64,000 nucleotides of DNA from Desulfatiglans sp. (GCA_012513605.1 JAAZBV010000034.1:1-64000), one strand, 5' to 3'. Counted from the stretch's first letter, positions 1 through 8,568 are shown. A program made the numbers and translations. Notes: a model not told the origin generated them from the sequence alone.

Positions 1-244
1 AGTAATTTATATAAATTACTACTACTGTTCACATGGTCTAAGGCTAGAGGTATGACTAAAATAACAATTAACACTAATTTGGCTTGACAAGTGGTCCCAT
101 AGAAGAGACAAGGCATGCCTTGTCTCTGATGTGGGGCATAAAACCAATATTGTTAACTCAGCCATTTCGTTGGATCGCCCTGATATTACAGCATCTCAGG
201 GATTATTTCTGTCAACTTTGTAGGTCATACACCTATTGTCTTTT
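1..244. repeat. Intergenic stretch with two palindromes
   Basis: No gene is seen here. Bases 1-20 form a perfect 20-nt palindrome centred on TATA. Bases 104-127 form a perfect 24-nt palindrome (left half AGAGACAAGGCA), preceded by CCCATAGA. The same 32-nt block (96-127) recurs at 19648-19679, so this is a dispersed REP-like element and not a local terminator. Confidence 0.6.
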
Positions 245-349
245 TTAAAGGAACTCAATGTCGCCAATCGAGATATGGGCCTCTTCAAGCAACTGTTTGG
301 TCAGGCGGAGACCATGACTGTTTACCCATTTTTGGATTTTAGTTGCCAT
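245..349 (-). pseudogene. Truncated second copy of mazE antitoxin
   Basis: Translating the minus strand from ATG at 349 gives a 34-residue peptide whose first 29 residues closely match the intact MazE encoded at 733-981: MATKIQKW, then a G-L-R-L-x-K-Q block, then HISIGD. The reading frame then runs into a stop and the rest of the antitoxin is missing. The bases just upstream (350-372) also resemble the region upstream of the intact mazE, so the copy includes its leader. It lies 47 nt downstream of mazF. I infer a tandem duplication of the start of the module followed by decay. The remnant keeps the DNA-binding half of the swapped-hairpin fold but lacks the toxin-binding tail. Confidence 0.75.
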
Positions 350-396
350 ATCAAATATCACTGAAGGATATCCAAAGCTTAGCTAATTCCGGTCTT

Positions 397-732
397 TTAA
401 TAGATGCAGGCATCAAGTATCGACAAGACATTGTCAAGCAGATCATTAGAAGCCCTTCCGACAGTCTTGGCTTGACGTGCAATGTAATCAATGGACTTGA
501 CCTGCTCTACCATAACAAATCCAGTCATATGTGGTTCTCCTGTGACCGCTACATGAAAAGGGTAGCTTCGATCGGTGGTAGTCAGGGGACAGACAATGGC
601 AAGGCCTGTCCGCTGATTAAACAGGGTATTGCTCACAACGAGTGCAGGACGCCGCCCTTTCTGTTCATGACCGGACTGGGGATCAAAACTGACAGTGATG
701 AAGTCTCCCTTTTTCGGAACATATGTTCCCAC
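397..732 (-). CDS. mazF: MazF/PemK family endoribonuclease toxin
   Basis: This 111-residue protein has the PemK/MazF layout: an N-terminal VPKKGDFITVSF strand with the family GD, the RPALVVSN motif at about residues 28-35, a CPLTTT strand and a QVKSID segment near residues 77-82. Family members are mRNA interferases that cleave single-stranded RNA when their antitoxin is lost. The start appears to be GTG at 732, directly after the TAG of the upstream antitoxin gene, so the two are translationally coupled. Length and motifs look complete. Confidence in the family is high; the cleavage site cannot be predicted. Confidence 0.92.
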   Translation of the reverse strand: MGTYVPKKGDFITVSFDPQSGHEQKGRRPALVVSNTLFNQRTGLAIVCPLTTTDRSYPFHVAVTGEPHMTGFVMVEQVKSIDYIARQAKTVGRASNDLLDNVLSILDACIY

Positions 733-981
733 CTACCAGGCCTCCTTACCAACTGGCTGGCCCCAGTCGATTTCCTCAGCCTTGCGATTTTTAGGTATAC
801 GCGACACCAGTTCCTGCAAGCTACATTTACCGCGAACCTTTCTTACCGGCGCCACAACTATGATGCCGTCCTTCGCTGTTACGTCAACGTCGTCGCCAAT
901 CGATATATGAGCATCTTCAAGCACCTGTTTAGCCAGGCGTAGACCCTGACTGTTTCCCCACTTTTGGATTTTAGTTACCAT
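733..981 (-). CDS. mazE: MazE family (AbrB/SpoVT fold) antitoxin
   Basis: This 82-residue protein begins MVTKIQKWGNSQGLRL, the diagnostic N-terminus of MazE-type swapped-hairpin DNA-binding antitoxins, followed by a GDDVDV strand and a charged C-terminal tail expected to wrap the toxin. It abuts mazF with no gap, forming a classic antitoxin-first operon that would normally repress its own promoter through this N-terminal domain. A truncated copy of the same gene lies downstream of mazF at 245-349. Confidence 0.92.
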   Translation of the reverse strand: MVTKIQKWGNSQGLRLAKQVLEDAHISIGDDVDVTAKDGIIVVAPVRKVRGKCSLQELVSRIPKNRKAEEIDWGQPVGKEAW

Positions 982-1105
982 ATTAAACCTCTCTGATGGA
1001 TAGCCAAAGTATAGCCAATAGGGGTTTAAGTGTCAAGCCAGGAAAAGCCTCTCAACCCGAATGATTGTTCATCCTTTTACCTTTTTACCTGCGTCCATCA
1101 GTTTG

Positions 1106-1690
1106 TTATGCCTTTTTCTCCCATTGGTCTCGTTTGACCTGTAATTCATCTCTTAACCATCTCTTAGCGTCGAGTAATGTAGTAATGTATGATCCATCCG
1201 ATTTCATTAGGATCCATCCATCAACTATTTTGTCCGGATAATAAAATCTGAGGAAATGTAGTGGCTCAGGAGAGTATCGAATTATATCCACTCGTCTTGG
1301 TTTTTCCATTTTACCATTAATTCCAGTAATAATTCTACGGCCAGTGGGCTGGTTATTCTTCATAAGGCGAACAGTACGAAGAACGTTAGGATTAAGCTGA
1401 CGGTATTCATCCACTAATTTGAAAAATTTTACCAACTGATTTTCCAGTTTAACCGAATACCTCTCTAAGGCATTTGCCCATCCAATTGAAGTTTCCCACC
1501 CTGTATAATAGTTAACCCAAATTAAAAAATGGTGTCCCATTTGAGGAACGGGCTCTATGATACTGTGATTATTAAGTGCAGAGTATTAACCCAAAATTTC
1601 TGATTCTAATTCATGGATAGATTGAACGTACATTCTTGGTCGTTCACGGATCAGATCAAGCCACGTAAATATATTACTGTTTTTTTTCAT
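1106..1690 (-). pseudogene. Uncharacterised gene interrupted by an in-frame TAA
   Basis: The longest intact ORF is 1106-1540 (144 aa, starting MGHHFLIWVNYY). Its frame continues upstream without a shift to an ATG at 1690. The upstream part encodes 34 residues (start MKKNSNIFTWLDLIRERPRM) and is separated by a single TAA at 1586-1588. The upstream peptide carries a W-L-x-x-I-R-E-R-P-R-M-Y segment resembling the N-terminus of small bacterial hypothetical proteins, some annotated as immunity-like. I therefore read one ancestral protein of about 194 residues broken by one nonsense change (TAA in place of a sense codon). The downstream ORF could still be translated from 1540, but no clear ribosome site precedes it. 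Function is unknown. Confidence 0.6.
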
Positions 1691-1809
1691 CGAATTCTCT
1701 CACTCTATGGGCATAACATATGACTATCAGGCATATATTTCACTTTAATTGTTCACAGGGCATAGCATAAAGAGAAACAAAAATAGCCATGCCCTGTTTA
1801 TAAACAAGT

Positions 1810-2235
1810 CTAGAACTTTGCCCTTGGTATGGATGCCTCCTTCATGCTGTCGGCCATTGTCCAGAAGTATGCCTCACCGGTATAGAGATGAAAGACCGCA
1901 AGAAGTGGATTATCTGGCTCGGTAATGCCCATGGTCTTAAGAAATGGCCTTTCGGCTATGCATTTTTTCTTAATCTCCATATCCTCAATGATCTTCATCT
2001 TGCCGGAAACCCTCATTACCTTGCTGAAATTTGGCATTGTGAAATAGACCTCAACTTTACTGTTTTTCTCTATCTGTTTATAGAGCGCCTTTACAGACTG
2101 GGCCTGAAACCAGAAACCTGTTTCATCAGCATACCACATGCCCACTGCCCTCACCCTTGGCTGGTCACCCTCAACAGTTGCAAGATAACACATAGGATTT
2201 TCATTTGCGAATTTGGTATATTCCTCGATACTCAT
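1810..2235 (-). CDS. Pyridoxamine 5'-phosphate oxidase-like flavin-binding protein
   Basis: The 141-residue product has the split-barrel FMN-binding fold pattern: a helix with N-P-M-C-Y-L-A-T, then QPRVRAVGMWY, a FWFQAQSVKALYKQ strand-helix and VEVYFTMP. These are hallmarks of the PNPOx-like/general stress protein 26 superfamily, which binds FMN, F420 or haem. I chose ATG at 2235 because GGAGG lies 7 nt upstream; an ATG four codons earlier overlaps that site. Small members of this family are usually redox or haem proteins of undefined substrate and not true vitamin B6 oxidases. It stands alone on the minus strand. Confidence 0.82.
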   Translation of the reverse strand: MSIEEYTKFANENPMCYLATVEGDQPRVRAVGMWYADETGFWFQAQSVKALYKQIEKNSKVEVYFTMPNFSKVMRVSGKMKIIEDMEIKKKCIAERPFLKTMGITEPDNPLLAVFHLYTGEAYFWTMADSMKEASIPRAKF

Positions 2236-2508
2236 ATTGGCCTCCATTATTAAAGGTTGGATATAATGTGCCGACGCTGAAATAGATATTGCCGGTCTTT
2301 CTATAAATTGGATGGCTTAATTTATGACCTAACCCCCTGCTATTGTCAAGGTATTCATGCCTCATAACCTTACCATAACTGGAGAAAAGGGTTGACAATA
2401 AAAACCCTCTCAGATAGAAAAACCGAACACTCGGTAAAGTGTACGTCAGGAACTCAAAATTGATCCTGCATAATAATGATATTTGTACTCTTATTAATGG
2501 AGCAAGTT

Positions 2509-3561
2509 ATGATCAGTAAAAACCTTCTGTTCCGACTCTCTTCTTTTATCTTCCTCATGATCCTGATTGACTCAGCCTTTTTCATTTCACATGCAGAGGC
2601 GCAAAAGGCCAAAGTTATAAGGCTGGTGGTGCCTGCCGCAGCCGGTGATCCGCTTACTATCAAGGATGAGGAGCTGGCAAAAAGATTCAATGAACGTGTA
2701 AATGGCCGTTACAGGATACAGGTTTTTCCGGGTGAATCACTTGCACGCATACCAGAATACTTTGATGCAGTACGGGTCGGGGCCATAGAGATGGCCGATG
2801 TGGCGTGGGGCATATATTCAGGCTCTGACCCCAGGCTCTCCCTCATAGAGACCCCCTTTCTCTTTAACAGCATAGAGGCGGGCATGGCAGCGACAAAAGA
2901 GCTCCTTCCCCTTCACGATAAAATACTCCAGGAAAGGTTTAATGCAAAGGCGCTGGGGCTTATGCATTTTAGCGGTATTGAACTGATTATGCGCAAACCA
3001 GTAACAAGGCTTGAAGAGTGGAAGGGAAGAATGATTGGGGCCATAAGCCCTGCCATGTCAAGGATGATAAAGGATCTTGGCGGGTCGCCTGTTACGGTAA
3101 TGTGGACAGACCTTTATACCAGTCTCCAGAAGGGTGTTATAGACGGCACTGCCAACGGCATCCACGGAAGCATAGAAAACGGGCTTCTGGATGTCTGCTC
3201 TGATGTGACATATTTTTTTGGCGCCGCCGCATGGAACGGCTACACCATCAACCTGAATCTCTGGAACAGCATGCCCCCTGATGTCCAAAAGATCCTTATT
3301 GAGGAGACCGAAAAGGCGGTTGACTGGATGCATAATAAACTTCTTGAATATGAAAAAGAGGATATGCAGACATTTATAAAAGGCGGGAAAAAGATTCACA
3401 TCATCTCAAAAGAGGAGCGCGACAGGTGGAGAGAAAGGCTTTTACCATACCAGAAACAGCAGATAGAGAGTATGGGAGAGTTCGGTAAAAGGGTAAAGGA
3501 GATTGCAGATGATGTTAACAGCAGGTATCCATACCAGGTAAAAACCATCAGCGTGGAGTAA
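2509..3561 (+). CDS. dctP: TRAP transporter substrate-binding protein (DctP family)
   Basis: This periplasmic solute receptor of a tripartite ATP-independent transporter is 350 residues. It opens with a signal peptide (hydrophobic core about residues 8-25, A-E-A-Q cleavage region) and has the family core: YRIQVFPGESL, then the MRKPVTRLEEWKG segment with the conserved arginine expected to bind a carboxylate, and TDLYTSLQKGVIDG. An upstream in-frame ATG (2476) exists, but ATG 2509 has GGAG at a proper distance and starts the signal peptide. The two permease genes follow directly. The ligand is probably an organic acid; the genes downstream give no single answer. Confidence 0.93.
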   Translation: MISKNLLFRLSSFIFLMILIDSAFFISHAEAQKAKVIRLVVPAAAGDPLTIKDEELAKRFNERVNGRYRIQVFPGESLARIPEYFDAVRVGAIEMADVAWGIYSGSDPRLSLIETPFLFNSIEAGMAATKELLPLHDKILQERFNAKALGLMHFSGIELIMRKPVTRLEEWKGRMIGAISPAMSRMIKDLGGSPVTVMWTDLYTSLQKGVIDGTANGIHGSIENGLLDVCSDVTYFFGAAAWNGYTINLNLWNSMPPDVQKILIEETEKAVDWMHNKLLEYEKEDMQTFIKGGKKIHIISKEERDRWRERLLPYQKQQIESMGEFGKRVKEIADDVNSRYPYQVKTISVE

Positions 3562-3563
3562 AA

Positions 3564-4079
3564 ATGTCTCAGGGGCTGCTTAATAAGACAGACAGGGCAC
3601 TTGAAAGGTTAAGCAATCTTTTTGCCGCACTGAGCGGCATAATGATCCTTTTTATGGCCTTTACGGCGACATACGGTGTTGTGAGAAGATATCTCTTTAA
3701 AAGCCCGGAACCATACTCCTATGAACTGAGCACCATATTCCTCTTATGGACCTTTGTGCTTGCGCTCGCCTATCTTGAAAAACTGGATGGTCACCTGAGG
3801 GTAGATTTTTTTATCGTGCTTCTCCCTGAAAAGATCAGGCTTTTCCTGCTCAATGTAGCAGGCCCCTTTTTCGGCCTTGTGTTCTGTTCTGTTTTGACCT
3901 GGGAGGGGTGGAGATCTGCCGCATACTCCCTTGAGATAGGAGAGACAAGCATGTCTGTATGGGCTATCCCCCTTTTTCCTGTAAAAATTGTTATTCCTTT
4001 TGGATATGGCCTGCTCTGTATCGTGCTGTTATTGAAGATCATAAGAGGTTTTATAAATATTGATGGGCGTAAGATGTAA
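3564..4079 (+). CDS. dctQ: TRAP transporter small permease (DctQ family)
   Basis: The 171-residue protein has four predicted membrane segments, as usual for DctQ, and the family pattern VVRRYLFKSPEPYSYELSTI near residues 38-57. The start lies 2 nt after the dctP stop, so the genes are co-transcribed and probably coupled. DctQ links the soluble receptor to the large DctM channel in the inner membrane and is needed for assembly of the complex. Confidence 0.92.
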   Translation: MSQGLLNKTDRALERLSNLFAALSGIMILFMAFTATYGVVRRYLFKSPEPYSYELSTIFLLWTFVLALAYLEKLDGHLRVDFFIVLLPEKIRLFLLNVAGPFFGLVFCSVLTWEGWRSAAYSLEIGETSMSVWAIPLFPVKIVIPFGYGLLCIVLLLKIIRGFINIDGRKM

Positions 4080-4119
4080 TTGACATTGTTTTTATCTGGT
4101 AGCTCAACCTGGAGAGAGA

Positions 4120-5421
4120 TTGGATTACAACACCGCATCCCTTTTATGTGCAGGATTAATGCTTTTCCTGCTGCTGATAGGCGTGCCCATAGCATATGCA
4201 CTGGGATTCAGCTCAATAGTGGTCGGCTATTTTGCCTTTGGAAGCTTTGCCCTCCAGAAGGCGGGCTGGACAACATTTCAGTTACTCTATAATCTTACCT
4301 GGACCCCGCTTCCCCTTTTTACACTTATGTCATTTCTGATTGCAGAGACCAGGATGGGTGAACACCTGTTCAGGGCAGCAAGAAACTGGATGTCAAGGCT
4401 GCCGGGCGGTCTTTTTGTTGCCGCCATTATGGGCGAGGCGGGCATGGCTGCGGCCCTTGGGGCAAGCGGGCCTACCATAATCGCTGTTGGCAATGTGGCA
4501 GTGCCTGAATTCAAAAGATACTCATACAGCAAGGCCATTGGCCTTGGGGCATTAACAAGCGGGGGAGTGCTTGGGCCGCTTATCCCGCCAAGCGCAACAA
4601 TGATTATCTATGCCATACTTGCCAATGTGCCCCTTGGTCACCTCTTTATTGCAGGTGTTATGCCGGGGCTCCTTCTGGCAGCCATGCTCTCAATCGTGCC
4701 GGTTATCATGTGCGCCAGAAACCCGCTTCTTGGAAGGGCCGCAGGAAGGGTAAGCTGGGAAGAGAGATTCTCATCGCTCAGGCTTATATGGCCTGTTGTG
4801 CTTGTGATGTTCGGTATCCTGGGCTCTATCTATTTCGGGATTGCAACACCAACCGAGGCAGGGGGCGTGGGCTGCTTTATTGTGCTTGTTGTGGCGATCC
4901 TCTTTTTTGATCTGAGGTTAAAGGGGCTATACAGGGCAATAGTTCAGACCGCTGTACTTAACTCAACCATAATGATCATACTTGTGGGCTCATCCTTTTT
5001 CACATATGTGTTTGGCAGCTCATCAGTAGCACAGAACCTCTCTCTGGTTATTGCCTCTTTAAACATGCCGCCAATGGCGGTTATTGTGGCCATAATGTTT
5101 TTACTCCTGGTTCTGGGATGTTTCATAGACGGGATTACCATCATGATGCTTACTATCCCTATCTTTGTACCGATAATAACTGAACTCGGGTTTGACCCGG
5201 TATGGTTCGGCATACTGTTTGTAATTAACATGGAGATAGCCCTTATAACCCCGCCAATGGGGATCAACTTTTTTCTTGTGAGAAACAATTTTGATATTTC
5301 AAGCATGGAACTCTTAAAAGGGGTGTTTCCATTTTTGATTATGCTTGTAATTTTTCTGGCAATAACAGTAATATTCCCCCAGATCAGTTTATGGCTTCCG
5401 GGGTTGATGAGAGGGAATTGA
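4120..5421 (+). CDS. dctM: TRAP transporter large permease (DctM family)
   Basis: This very hydrophobic 433-residue protein fits the DctM subunit, the Na+- or H+-coupled channel of the TRAP system. Family blocks include GVPIAYALGFSS near the N-terminus, GEAGMAAALGASGPTIIAVG, GGVLGPLIPPSATMIIYA (about residues 146-163) and the C-terminal ITPPMGINFFLVR. The start is a TTG at 4120 preceded by GGAGAGAG; no ATG fits better. It is the last gene of the dctPQM operon. A repeat-rich 190-nt spacer separates it from the first cupin gene, so read-through into those genes is possible but not certain. Confidence 0.93.
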   Translation: MDYNTASLLCAGLMLFLLLIGVPIAYALGFSSIVVGYFAFGSFALQKAGWTTFQLLYNLTWTPLPLFTLMSFLIAETRMGEHLFRAARNWMSRLPGGLFVAAIMGEAGMAAALGASGPTIIAVGNVAVPEFKRYSYSKAIGLGALTSGGVLGPLIPPSATMIIYAILANVPLGHLFIAGVMPGLLLAAMLSIVPVIMCARNPLLGRAAGRVSWEERFSSLRLIWPVVLVMFGILGSIYFGIATPTEAGGVGCFIVLVVAILFFDLRLKGLYRAIVQTAVLNSTIMIILVGSSFFTYVFGSSSVAQNLSLVIASLNMPPMAVIVAIMFLLLVLGCFIDGITIMMLTIPIFVPIITELGFDPVWFGILFVINMEIALITPPMGINFFLVRNNFDISSMELLKGVFPFLIMLVIFLAITVIFPQISLWLPGLMRGN

Positions 5422-5463
5422 GAGGGCTCAGGGCTTAAGGCGCAGGGTAAGATAAGGGTATTT

Positions 5464-5547
5464 CTGTAGGGGCAGGCCTGTGTGCCTGCCCGTATCAGTT
5501 TGCATGTGGTAGAAATTTCAGGCAACCACAGGGGGTTGCCACTACAG
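5464..5547. repeat. REP-like double hairpin
   Basis: Two inverted repeats sit between dctM and the first cupin gene: GGGGCAGGC/GCCTGCCC (5471-5491) and GGCAACC/GGTTGCC (5521-5540). The outer edges CTGTAG and CTACAG are also complementary, so the whole 84-nt block could fold as a cruciform. It resembles the other intergenic palindromes of this window. Confidence 0.55.
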
Positions 5548-5611
5548 ATATTTATTTTGCAAAGAGAAGTATTCCGGATAGAAAATCGGATTTGATTGAC
5601 AGGAGAATGGA

Positions 5612-6049
5612 ATGAAATACAGCAAATACATAGTCCAGGGCATAACCCCTGAGATGAAGAGGATGTCATATGCGGGGAAACCCCAGGATATCCCCCCTGA
5701 AAATGCAAAGCGGATCGCCTGGATGGATGACCACATTGTAGAAGGCGCATTCTATACAGAGGCGGTATGGATATGGAAGGGGGACGAGGGCTCTGTTGAG
5801 CGGCCCCATACCCATGAGTTTGATGAGGTGATCACCTTTTTCGGGAGCGACTTTAATAACCCGGATGAACTCAATGGTGAAATCGAATTCTGGTATGATG
5901 ATGAACAGCACATCTTTACAAAAAGCGTTATGCTCTTTATACCAAAGGGGCTCAAACACTGCCCGCTGATCATCAGGAGGGTGGATAAACCCATATTCCA
6001 TTACACGGCAGGGACAGGGAAGAGTCACTTGCAGGAGATTAAGGGATAA
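5612..6049 (+). CDS. Single-domain cupin protein (copy 1 of 5)
   Basis: This 145-residue protein carries a full cupin metal site. Motif 1 is PHTHEFDEV, giving H66, H68 and E72, with G78 closing the motif. Motif 2 is IPKGLKH, matching P-x-G-x-x-H, with H116. Cupins with these four ligands usually bind Fe, Mn, Ni or Zn and act as dioxygenases, isomerases, decarboxylases or sensors. GGAG precedes the ATG. The same domain is repeated twice in each of the next two genes. Between the motifs all copies share a block of the type N-P-x-x-L-x-G/A-E-I-E-F. The substrate is unknown. Confidence 0.8.
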   Translation: MKYSKYIVQGITPEMKRMSYAGKPQDIPPENAKRIAWMDDHIVEGAFYTEAVWIWKGDEGSVERPHTHEFDEVITFFGSDFNNPDELNGEIEFWYDDEQHIFTKSVMLFIPKGLKHCPLIIRRVDKPIFHYTAGTGKSHLQEIKG

Positions 6050-6055
6050 TAGAAG

Positions 6056-6140
6056 ATAGGCTTGAGGTCTGAGGTCTGAGGGCAGGAGACAGAAGTCAGA
6101 ATACAGAGGACAGAGGTCAGAAGTCAGGAGAGAGCAGGAA
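6056..6140 (+). repeat. G/A-rich low-complexity repeat
   Basis: The spacer is built of short imperfect repeats of GAGGTCTGAG, then CAGAAGTCAG and CAGAGGACAGAGGTCAG. Similar words (GGTCTGAGG, GGCTCAAGGCGCAGGGC) recur at 5426-5455, 7990-8020, 8100-8120, 11003-11030 and 15780-15830. It ends just before the AGGAGG ribosome site of the next gene. Confidence 0.6.
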
Positions 6141-6153
6141 GGAGGAAGAGAAA

Positions 6154-7071
6154 ATGCGAATAGATGATGTGCAAAGCTATCTGATGGAGAAACCTATAAG
6201 GAACAGGCTTAAGGGTAAAAACCAGGGGGAGGTGCTCACCTATGCAAGTGATGCCCTTATACCCGGCCTTAACTATTATGCCCAGCTCAGGTGGATAACA
6301 GGCATGCCTGTGCCTGATGTGTCAGACACAGGTCTGGTGAGTGACTGCAACAAGATAGTGCTCTTCTGGGGCAATGATTATAAAGAGCCTGAAAGCTTAG
6401 GCGCAGAGATTGAGTTCATGCTTGATGGAACATCTTTAAGGTTCAGCCGTTCAAGCGCCATATTTATCCCGGAGGGTGTTAGCCACGGGCCTGCCACATG
6501 GAAGAGCTTTGCATCTCCCCACATGGAGATGACAATCCTTATCAACAGGGGAAATCGAAATGGAGAAATAGCTGCGGATAAGGCAGGCAGTTTGAGGCAC
6601 ATATCTGATCCTGAGAAATACCTGGTACGAAAACCCGCATATGAGGTTGTGGCCCCAACACCAACAAAAAACAGGATGCACCCCTCCATGACCTTTATGA
6701 GCAATAACCTTGTGCCTGGCTCAAACACATACCTTGAGTTCAGTTGGATATGGGGCATGCCTGACCCTGATCCACATATCTTTGAGCATGTCCATGATGA
6801 TTCAAACGAACTGGTTTTCCACATAGGTGGAGACCCTGATAACCCTGAAAGCTTAGGCGCAGAGATAGAGATATTTCTTGATGAACGACCTCTTTTATTA
6901 AAAAAGACATGCGCCCTTTATGCGCCTAAAAATGTGACTCACGGCCCGCTTAAATGGAAGAGTTATAAGCGGCCACATATAGAGATGGCCATAATTTTTG
7001 ATGCAGGTGTGCTTGCCCAGTCTGACCCTGGCGGGCATCAGAAGAATATTAACGTAGAGGATGGGAAATGA
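6154..7071 (+). CDS. Tandem cupin-domain protein (copies 2 and 3)
   Basis: The 305 residues hold two copies of the domain seen in the gene before. Copy 2 (about residues 1-135) has lost the first metal motif: where HxH is expected it reads D-T-G-L-V-S-D-C, although H111 of motif 2 remains. Copy 3 (about 155-285) keeps H212, H214, E219 and H263. Both share S-L-G-A-E-I-E between the motifs. The likely fold is a bicupin with one metal site, the degenerate half being structural. AGGAGG precedes the ATG. The stop overlaps the next start (ATGA), so the two bicupins are coupled and may form a hetero-oligomer. The reaction is unknown. Confidence 0.78.
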   Translation: MRIDDVQSYLMEKPIRNRLKGKNQGEVLTYASDALIPGLNYYAQLRWITGMPVPDVSDTGLVSDCNKIVLFWGNDYKEPESLGAEIEFMLDGTSLRFSRSSAIFIPEGVSHGPATWKSFASPHMEMTILINRGNRNGEIAADKAGSLRHISDPEKYLVRKPAYEVVAPTPTKNRMHPSMTFMSNNLVPGSNTYLEFSWIWGMPDPDPHIFEHVHDDSNELVFHIGGDPDNPESLGAEIEIFLDERPLLLKKTCALYAPKNVTHGPLKWKSYKRPHIEMAIIFDAGVLAQSDPGGHQKNINVEDGK

Positions 7072-7985
7072 CCTTAAACAGTTGTAAAAAATATATGGTC
7101 ACAAATCCCCTTAGAGAGGCGGGTAAAGATATCAAAGGAAGAAGCGCCCCTGTTATGACATATATGAGTAATGACCTTGTGCCGGGGTGCAACAAATATA
7201 TTGATATAAGCTGGATAACAGGCATGCCTGATCCCAATCCCCATGTTATTGAACATGTGCTTGACTATGACAGGGTGATCTTTTTTGTGGGGAGCGACCC
7301 ATTTAACCTTGAAGATCTGGGCGCAGAGATAACATATTACCTTGGCGGGCAGCCCATAAAATTTGATACAACAACTGCCATCTATATCAAAAGGGGGATA
7401 AAGCATGGCCCGGCCATATGGAACTCCTTTTCAAGGCCGCATCTTGAGATATCAATCATCATGGGACCTGAAAAGAATGACAGGGCATGGGTTGACCCGA
7501 TGCAGAATGGAAAATCATCGGAAATAATCCCTCAGAAAAACGATGAAGTGGATTATGAAAAATATGTGGTAAGAAAACCGCTTATACTTCAGGGTACAGA
7601 TGTAACAGATGCAATGGAGAGCCCGGCACAGATTTATATGAGCAGCGCCCTTATCTCTGAGAGTAAGCTCTATGTGGATTTTGGCTGGATACCGGGCGTG
7701 CCGGGGTTGAATCCTCCTATACCTGACCACTCCCATGATTATGAAGAGGTGGTGCTGCTAGTGGGTAATGACCCAAATAACCCTGAAGTTTTGGGTGCTG
7801 AGCTGGAGTTCTGCATAAATGATGAACCCCTCACATTTGATACAACAACAGCGATATATGCCCCGAAATCCTTAAAACACGGGCCGCTTACATGGAAGGG
7901 TTTTGAAAGACCCCATTTGCTTATGCCCATAGTCTTCGGTACGGGGTCGATAGCGGAGGCAGCGCCTGCGGGGTATAGGGAATAA
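7068..7985 (+). CDS. Tandem cupin-domain protein (copies 4 and 5)
   Basis: A second 305-residue bicupin, a paralogue of the preceding one. The N-terminal copy (about 1-130) has a broken metal site: H63 is present but the second histidine is L65 and the acid position is not conserved, while H113 remains. The C-terminal copy (about 160-295) is intact with H221, H223, E227 and H271. The degenerate/intact order is the same as in the upstream gene, which argues for duplication of an already asymmetric bicupin. It has no signal peptide, so it should act in the cytoplasm. Possible roles are a ring-opening or decarboxylating enzyme of the pathway fed by the TRAP system; this is inference. Confidence 0.78.
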   Translation: MTLNSCKKYMVTNPLREAGKDIKGRSAPVMTYMSNDLVPGCNKYIDISWITGMPDPNPHVIEHVLDYDRVIFFVGSDPFNLEDLGAEITYYLGGQPIKFDTTTAIYIKRGIKHGPAIWNSFSRPHLEISIIMGPEKNDRAWVDPMQNGKSSEIIPQKNDEVDYEKYVVRKPLILQGTDVTDAMESPAQIYMSSALISESKLYVDFGWIPGVPGLNPPIPDHSHDYEEVVLLVGNDPNNPEVLGAELEFCINDEPLTFDTTTAIYAPKSLKHGPLTWKGFERPHLLMPIVFGTGSIAEAAPAGYRE

Positions 7986-8040
7986 GAGGGGTGCAGGGCT
8001 CAAGGCACAGGGCCCAGGGTAAAAAATGTAAGGCGCATCC

Positions 8041-8063
8041 TCCTTCGCTAAAGCTATGGCGGA
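8041..8063 (-). repeat. Short dispersed repeat (21-nt shared core)
   Basis: The reverse complement of this stretch shares 21 nt (core GCCATAGCTTTAGCGAAGG) with 13950-13970. A partial version (AAAGCTATGGCGAGA) is at 18290-18304. It lies in the spacer between the last cupin and the EthD gene. Confidence 0.55.
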
Positions 8064-8145
8064 CAAGAGGCACAGGGTATAATAGGGTATAAGGTTTGCG
8101 GTTTGAGGTCTGAGGTATTCGGTAAAGAAAAAAAGGAGAAAAGAT

Positions 8146-8457
8146 ATGATCAGGGCTACTGTATTTTATCCATCTGGTGAGGGCAGGTTTGATATGGAGT
8201 ATTATCTCAATTCACACATCCCCTTTGCGGAAAGACTCTTGAAGCCCTACGGGCTTATACGTGCGGAGGTGGACAAAGGCATTTCAGGCGGGGGCCCGGG
8301 TGAGGCTGCCCCATTTGCAACTATTGCCTGCATGGTATTTGATAATATGGAGGAGATGACAAAGGGAATGATTGCCCATGACGTTGACCTGTCAGCCGAT
8401 TTGAAAAACTTCACAGATATAAAGCCCTTTTTCCAGATAAGCGAAATTTTAAGATAA
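8146..8457 (+). CDS. EthD-family dimeric alpha/beta-barrel protein
   Basis: The 103-residue product begins MIRATVFYP and continues FDMEYYLNSHIPFAERL, the hallmark of the EthD family (ferredoxin-like dimeric alpha+beta barrel, related to small monooxygenases and muconolactone isomerases). The conserved tyrosine pair and the histidine of NSHIP are present. A strong AAAGGAG site precedes the ATG. EthD proteins are often encoded beside degradation genes and have no well-defined reaction. Here it sits between the cupin array and a regulator, supporting a catabolic cluster. Confidence 0.82.
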   Translation: MIRATVFYPSGEGRFDMEYYLNSHIPFAERLLKPYGLIRAEVDKGISGGGPGEAAPFATIACMVFDNMEEMTKGMIAHDVDLSADLKNFTDIKPFFQISEILR

Positions 8458-8568
8458 AAATCTTAATTCTTGCTAAAGTGTTTTTATTTGTATTATTATT
8501 TCAATCGTATTCGAATCGGGATAAATCAAATAAAAAGATTCAAATCAGCCTGAAATGGAGGTGGGGGT

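Noticed and set aside
343-942. A 199-aa ORF on the plus strand across mazEF
   Set aside because: It is antisense to two clear genes and shows no family features.
5422-5611. A transposon or insertion sequence between dctM and the cupin genes
   Set aside because: There is no transposase or target duplication; only short REP-like hairpins are present.
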